This document shows positions 5,792-8,440 of a stretch of DNA of 8,440 nucleotides, one piece after another. The notes beneath the pieces are model-generated. The model was not told the DNA's origin. It did not search any database and worked only from the letters and a program-made list of their open reading frames with translations. Where the stretch lies: contig JAQURI010000059.1 in NCBI GenBank assembly GCA_028715665.1, forward strand, positions 1 through 8,440. The letters are read 5' to 3'. The first letter of the stretch is position 1; the number at the start of each line of letters is the position of its first letter. Source of the DNA: Candidatus Ratteibacteria bacterium (lineage in GTDB: Bacteria > CAIJMQ01). The translations under genes were made by a program, and so were the position numbers.

Positions 5792-6595
5792 TTGATATCT
5801 TGTAAGAAAAACCTCAAGGAATCTGGACGCTGTCTGATGAGATATCGGACGGCGTTTTTTTATGAGATGTTGAAATCTCTTCGTTTACTGATTATCCTCT
5901 TTATTCTTTTTAATCTTTGGGGTTGCGCAACCGCACCTTATAGAAGGGTTCCTACACAGGGAGTTTATCATATAGTGGAAAGCGGGCAGACGCTTTATAG
6001 AATCGCAAAAACCTATAATGTCGATGTGAACATTATTATACGGGCAAACCAGATTAATGACCCGACTAAAATCAGCGTAGGACAACCGTTGTTTATCCCG
6101 GGGGCAAAAACGACTTTATGGGTTGAACCTTATCGTCCGGCTATTCAGGAAGCGGTAGAAAAAATTGTCGGTCCGAAAAATTATGATTCGGTATGGAGAT
6201 ATATCACTTTACATCATAGCGCGACTTTGCAGGGTAATGCCGCAAGATTTGACCGAGACCATAGAAATCGCGGCATGGGGGGGCTTTTTTACCATTTTGT
6301 AATCGGCAATGGTACTCTTTCCGATGACGGCGAGGTCGAAGTTGGGTGGCGCTGGAAGAAACAAACACAGGTAAATAGACCATACGATATACAGATTTGT
6401 TTGGTCGGTAATTTTAATGAACAACAATTAAGTGACGCGCAGTTTAATGCATTGGTAAACTTGATTAATGTTTTGCGAAAACAATACAATATCCCGTTAA
6501 CCAATATTCGAAGACATAAAGACATAAAAGGCTGTATTACGGAATGTCCCGGGGATTTTTTCCCATTTGATAGAATTTTAGCACAGTTGAAATAA
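5792..6595 (+). CDS. LysM-domain lipoprotein with PGRP/amidase_2 N-acetylmuramoyl-L-alanine amidase domain
   Basis: From TTG 5792 the protein has 267 residues. A lipoprotein signal peptide runs from M26 through LLIILFILF to the lipobox LWGC (C45). With no Asp after the Cys, outer-membrane sorting is likely. A LysM domain (YHIVESGQTLYRIAKTYNV onward, 59-103) anchors it to peptidoglycan. Residues 137-265 form a zinc amidase of the amidase_2/PGRP family: YITLHHSAT with H141, FYHFVIG with Y167 and H168, then RRHKD with H242 and ECPGD with C252. H141, H242 and C252 are the expected zinc ligands. It should cleave the MurNAc-L-Ala bond, or bind peptidoglycan or its fragments. The start is uncertain: TTG 5792 has the good ribosome site, while ATG 5867 (M26) gives a compact signal peptide but no ribosome site. 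An intrinsic terminator lies between the two. Confidence 0.88.
   Translation: MISCKKNLKESGRCLMRYRTAFFYEMLKSLRLLIILFILFNLWGCATAPYRRVPTQGVYHIVESGQTLYRIAKTYNVDVNIIIRANQINDPTKISVGQPLFIPGAKTTLWVEPYRPAIQEAVEKIVGPKNYDSVWRYITLHHSATLQGNAARFDRDHRNRGMGGLFYHFVIGNGTLSDDGEVEVGWRWKKQTQVNRPYDIQICLVGNFNEQQLSDAQFNALVNLINVLRKQYNIPLTNIRRHKDIKGCITECPGDFFPFDRILAQLK
5827..5861 (+). terminator. Intrinsic terminator at the head of the amidase gene (candidate attenuator)
   Basis: 5827-5838 pairs with 5844-5855 in a 12-bp stem (ten Watson-Crick pairs, two G-U) with a 5-nt loop GAGAT. A run of seven T (5855-5861) follows. It lies about 60-95 nt after the predicted start of transcription and ends six bases before the signal-peptide methionine codon (5867). 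A competing pairing exists: GATATCT (5794-5800) with AGATATC (5840-5846), extendable by G-U pairs, would break the upper stem. Unprotected transcripts should end as an RNA of about 95 nt. Confidence 0.65.
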
Positions 6596-6619
6596 GTTCC
6601 GCCCATGTATTGAACTTAT
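6592..6619 (+). promoter_or_regulatory. Hairpin joining the amidase stop to the next start codon
   Basis: ATAAGTTC (6592-6599) contains most of the stop region of the amidase gene. It pairs perfectly with GAACTTAT (6612-6619), which covers the first two bases of the ATG at 6618. The loop is 12 nt. A ribosome finishing the upstream gene would open it, which suggests translational coupling. Confidence 0.45.
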
Positions 6620-7595
6620 GATGAACGAAAAGAAGATATTTATTATTACCGTATTTTTTATTTTGTTTTCTGTCTTCGCGGTTTTTTCCAATCAATATTA
6701 TCAAATACAAAAAAGACTGGGAAAAGAAAACGAAAAAAACAGGATTCTGTTGGAAAAAAGAAAAGCGGATTGGTTGACGCTAGAGCAGTCCTTATCAGAA
6801 TATGTTAAAACTTTTGATGGAGAAGCGGGTATTGTAATCATGGATTTACAATACGGGTGGGATATATCTTTTAATAAAGACAAATTATTCCCGTCGGCAA
6901 GCATAGTGAAAATTCCTATTATGGTTTCTTGTTTTTACGCGATTCGGGACGGAATATTAGGTTCTGATTCAACTATACGTGTCAGGTCTATGGATAAGAC
7001 CTCGGGCTCGGGAGTTCTAAAAAATATGCCTGCAGGCAAGGAGATCAATGTCAGCGAATTACTCGAACTTATGATTACCAGAAGCGATAATAACGCCACA
7101 AATATATTGATAGAGCGTTTGGGATTCGATTATTTTAACAAATCTTTTAAGTCCTATGGTGTTAAGAATACGAATTTGTCCCGTAATATGGTTGATTTAA
7201 AGGCGCGGAACCGGGGCATCGAAAATTATACTACTGCAGAGGACATTGCTCTTGTTTTAAAAAAAATTTATTACGGAGAAACTATTAATCGGGAAATTTC
7301 GCAGCAATGTCTTGATTTGTTGAAAGGGCAAAAAATAAATGACCGTATTCCCAGACATTTACCTGCAGAAGCCGTTGTTGCCCATAAAACGGGGCTTGAG
7401 CGTTTTGTTTGCCATGATGCAGGGATTGTATATACGCCGCACGGCGATTTTGTTATCTGCGCATTAATCAAACATTCCAAATCGACCAGCAGGTCAGCAA
7501 AGGAATTTATTGCAAACGTAGCGAAAATTACATATCGACATTTTGATAACCGGCAAACTATAACTGACGCAAAAACTTTTGCTGTCGCCCCTTGA
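6618..7595 (+). CDS. Membrane-anchored class A beta-lactamase-like serine hydrolase
   Basis: This 325-residue protein has an uncleaved-looking signal anchor at about 7-24, a charged helical stretch at 25-60 and a beta-lactamase/transpeptidase-like domain at about 68-310. The active-site motifs are present: SIVK (S95, K98), SDN (156-158, in RSDNNATN) and HKTG (256-259). These match Ambler S70-K73, S130-N132 and K234-G236. The omega loop is short and reads MVDLKARNRGIENYTT. The usual E166 with its ELN context is not seen there, so deacylation may be poor and real beta-lactam hydrolysis is uncertain. It may act as a D,D-peptidase-like or cell-wall-related hydrolase. ATG 6618 (ATG 6621 is the alternative) lies 22 bp after the amidase stop with no Shine-Dalgarno, and a hairpin links the two genes. 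Likely same operon as the amidase. Confidence 0.85.
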   Translation: MMNEKKIFIITVFFILFSVFAVFSNQYYQIQKRLGKENEKNRILLEKRKADWLTLEQSLSEYVKTFDGEAGIVIMDLQYGWDISFNKDKLFPSASIVKIPIMVSCFYAIRDGILGSDSTIRVRSMDKTSGSGVLKNMPAGKEINVSELLELMITRSDNNATNILIERLGFDYFNKSFKSYGVKNTNLSRNMVDLKARNRGIENYTTAEDIALVLKKIYYGETINREISQQCLDLLKGQKINDRIPRHLPAEAVVAHKTGLERFVCHDAGIVYTPHGDFVICALIKHSKSTSRSAKEFIANVAKITYRHFDNRQTITDAKTFAVAP

Positions 7596-7646
7596 ATTGT
7601 AGACGTATGCTTGTTTTGGAATGTAGAATAAGACGGAGAAGATGAT

Positions 7647-8440
7647 ATGAAAAAGATTTTGCTCTTCATTTTACCGATATTAATAATTGTTACGGTGGCT
7701 TTTATCATTTTAGGAATATTTCAAGTACGTTTTGAAGAAGAAAAGTTGATGGACGATTTGCGGCGCAAATCCAAATCCGTCGCAGAAAGCATGGAATTAT
7801 CGGTAAGGCACGCTCTCTTAAACAGTGATGTTGGAGCCGCCGAATATCTTGTCGGCAGATTTGAAACGCGTGAACGGTTACAGGGCTGTGTTATTTATGA
7901 TAAAGACGGAAAAGTTTTAGCGGTTACCAAAAGATTTGCCGATTGGATAAAAAAACCATATATAAAAAGTATATTAGCCGACAAAATTCCACGAGGAGAA
8001 TTGGAGAAATTCAAGGAATATACGGTCTATAGTTATGTTTTACCCATAATGGACGATAAAGGGGAAACTTTAGGATTAGTTGAAGTTATACATGATACGT
8101 CTTATGTTTTTGCCCGTTTAATGGAACTTTGGAAACGAATAAGTCTAACCCTGATAATCTTGGTCGCAGCTATTTTTTTAATATCTGTTTTTCTGCATAG
8201 GCAGATTTTCATTGTTCCTATTCAACGTCTTACCGAATGGTTTAAATATTTCCAGAAGGGAATTGTAGACGAATCCCATCCGATAAAAGAGGAAGGAGAA
8301 CTCGGCAAACTCGCCAGCGAAGTTGAGCAGGTTGCTCTTTCTTTGCGCGTGGCAAGGCGCTCCATTTCCGATGTAGCGTCGGTGCGCCTTAAGAAAGAAG
8401 AAGTATGGACGGAAACAAAACTTAGAGACCTTATACATGC
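7647..8440 (+). CDS. Membrane sensor protein with HAMP-like segment, 3' truncated; probably the front of a sensor-fused trehalose-6-phosphate synthase
   Basis: The frame is open from ATG 7647 (GGAG at 7635-7638, 8-bp spacing) to the window edge, 264 codons. Membrane segment 1 spans about 4-25. An extracytoplasmic domain of about 140 residues follows, with a PAS/Cache-like strand pattern (CVIYDKDGKVLAVT, 81-94; YVLPIMDDKGETLGLVEV, 130-147). Membrane segment 2 spans about 165-183. A HAMP-like region (IVPIQRLTEWFKYFQKG, 189-205, then a coiled helix to about 238) comes next. No histidine-kinase H-box has appeared by the end. The last residues, LKKEEVWTETKLRDLI, resemble the linker I recall just before the 'VVSNREPY' start of the GT20 domain in sensor-fused trehalose-6-phosphate synthases. 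That C-terminal identity is inference; a sensor kinase or cyclase is the alternative. Confidence 0.75.
   Translation, partial: MKKILLFILPILIIVTVAFIILGIFQVRFEEEKLMDDLRRKSKSVAESMELSVRHALLNSDVGAAEYLVGRFETRERLQGCVIYDKDGKVLAVTKRFADWIKKPYIKSILADKIPRGELEKFKEYTVYSYVLPIMDDKGETLGLVEVIHDTSYVFARLMELWKRISLTLIILVAAIFLISVFLHRQIFIVPIQRLTEWFKYFQKGIVDESHPIKEEGELGKLASEVEQVALSLRVARRSISDVASVRLKKEEVWTETKLRDLIH

Noticed and set aside
5835..5856. CTGATGA resembling a hammerhead ribozyme core
   Set aside because: The required GAAA box and the third stem with a cleavage site are absent; the stretch is fully explained by the terminator stem and loop.
7271..7708. Antisense open frame of 145 codons across the hydrolase end
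   Set aside because: It spans a conserved domain (HKTG region) and the next gene's start on the other strand and has no ribosome site or domain.
1..8440. CRISPR arrays, tRNA or rRNA genes, insertion sequences
   Set aside because: I saw no direct repeat-spacer pattern of 20-40 bp units, no tRNA cloverleaf with TTCGA-type arm, no rRNA signature and no transposase.

Overview
The window comes from a low-GC, Gram-negative-type bacterium. The envelope clues are a type II secretion secretin end, a lipoprotein signal peptide, a SPOR-domain protein and a periplasmic amidase. Gene content (DUF4416, zinc-type L28, a GspD-E-F run, and a membrane sensor module that looks like the front of a trehalose-6-phosphate synthase) and the degenerate 7-bp intergenic repeats recall uncultivated lineages such as Omnitrophota. 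That assignment is a low-confidence inference.

Layout. Positions 1-3268 (+) hold the end of a secretin (gspD), the complete ATPase gspE and the complete inner-membrane platform protein gspF. A 178-bp gap filled by an inverted array of heptanucleotide repeats splits gspE from gspF. A second, different heptad array (GTTTAGA type) precedes dapA (3349-4218, +), which makes the diaminopimelate/lysine precursor. rpmB (L28, minus strand) converges on dapA and diverges from a DUF4416 gene. The promoters of these two genes appear to share one palindromic -35 hexamer. A perfect 30-bp palindrome (5045-5074) closes the DUF4416 gene.

Positions 5118-7595 (+) hold three envelope genes: a membrane-anchored SPOR protein, a LysM plus zinc amidase (PGRP/amidase_2) lipoprotein, and a membrane-anchored class A beta-lactamase-like serine hydrolase. 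With dapA they form a loose peptidoglycan theme. The window ends inside a membrane sensor gene with a HAMP-like segment. Its last residues resemble the linker that precedes the glycosyltransferase domain of sensor-fused trehalose-6-phosphate synthases.

The most unusual part is the control region of the LysM-amidase gene (about 5700-5867). It holds a near-consensus sigma70 promoter (TTGATA, 17 bp, TATAAT) with an AT-rich upstream tract, and a 7+7 bp dyad lies between and over the promoter boxes. After these come a strong Shine-Dalgarno, a possible five-codon mini-ORF overlapping a TTG start, and a textbook intrinsic terminator (12-bp stem, T7). The terminator ends just before the signal-peptide methionine and has a competing alternative pairing. 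It looks like an undescribed attenuator or a short RNA of about 95 nt. All of this is read by eye from the sequence; no folding or search was run.
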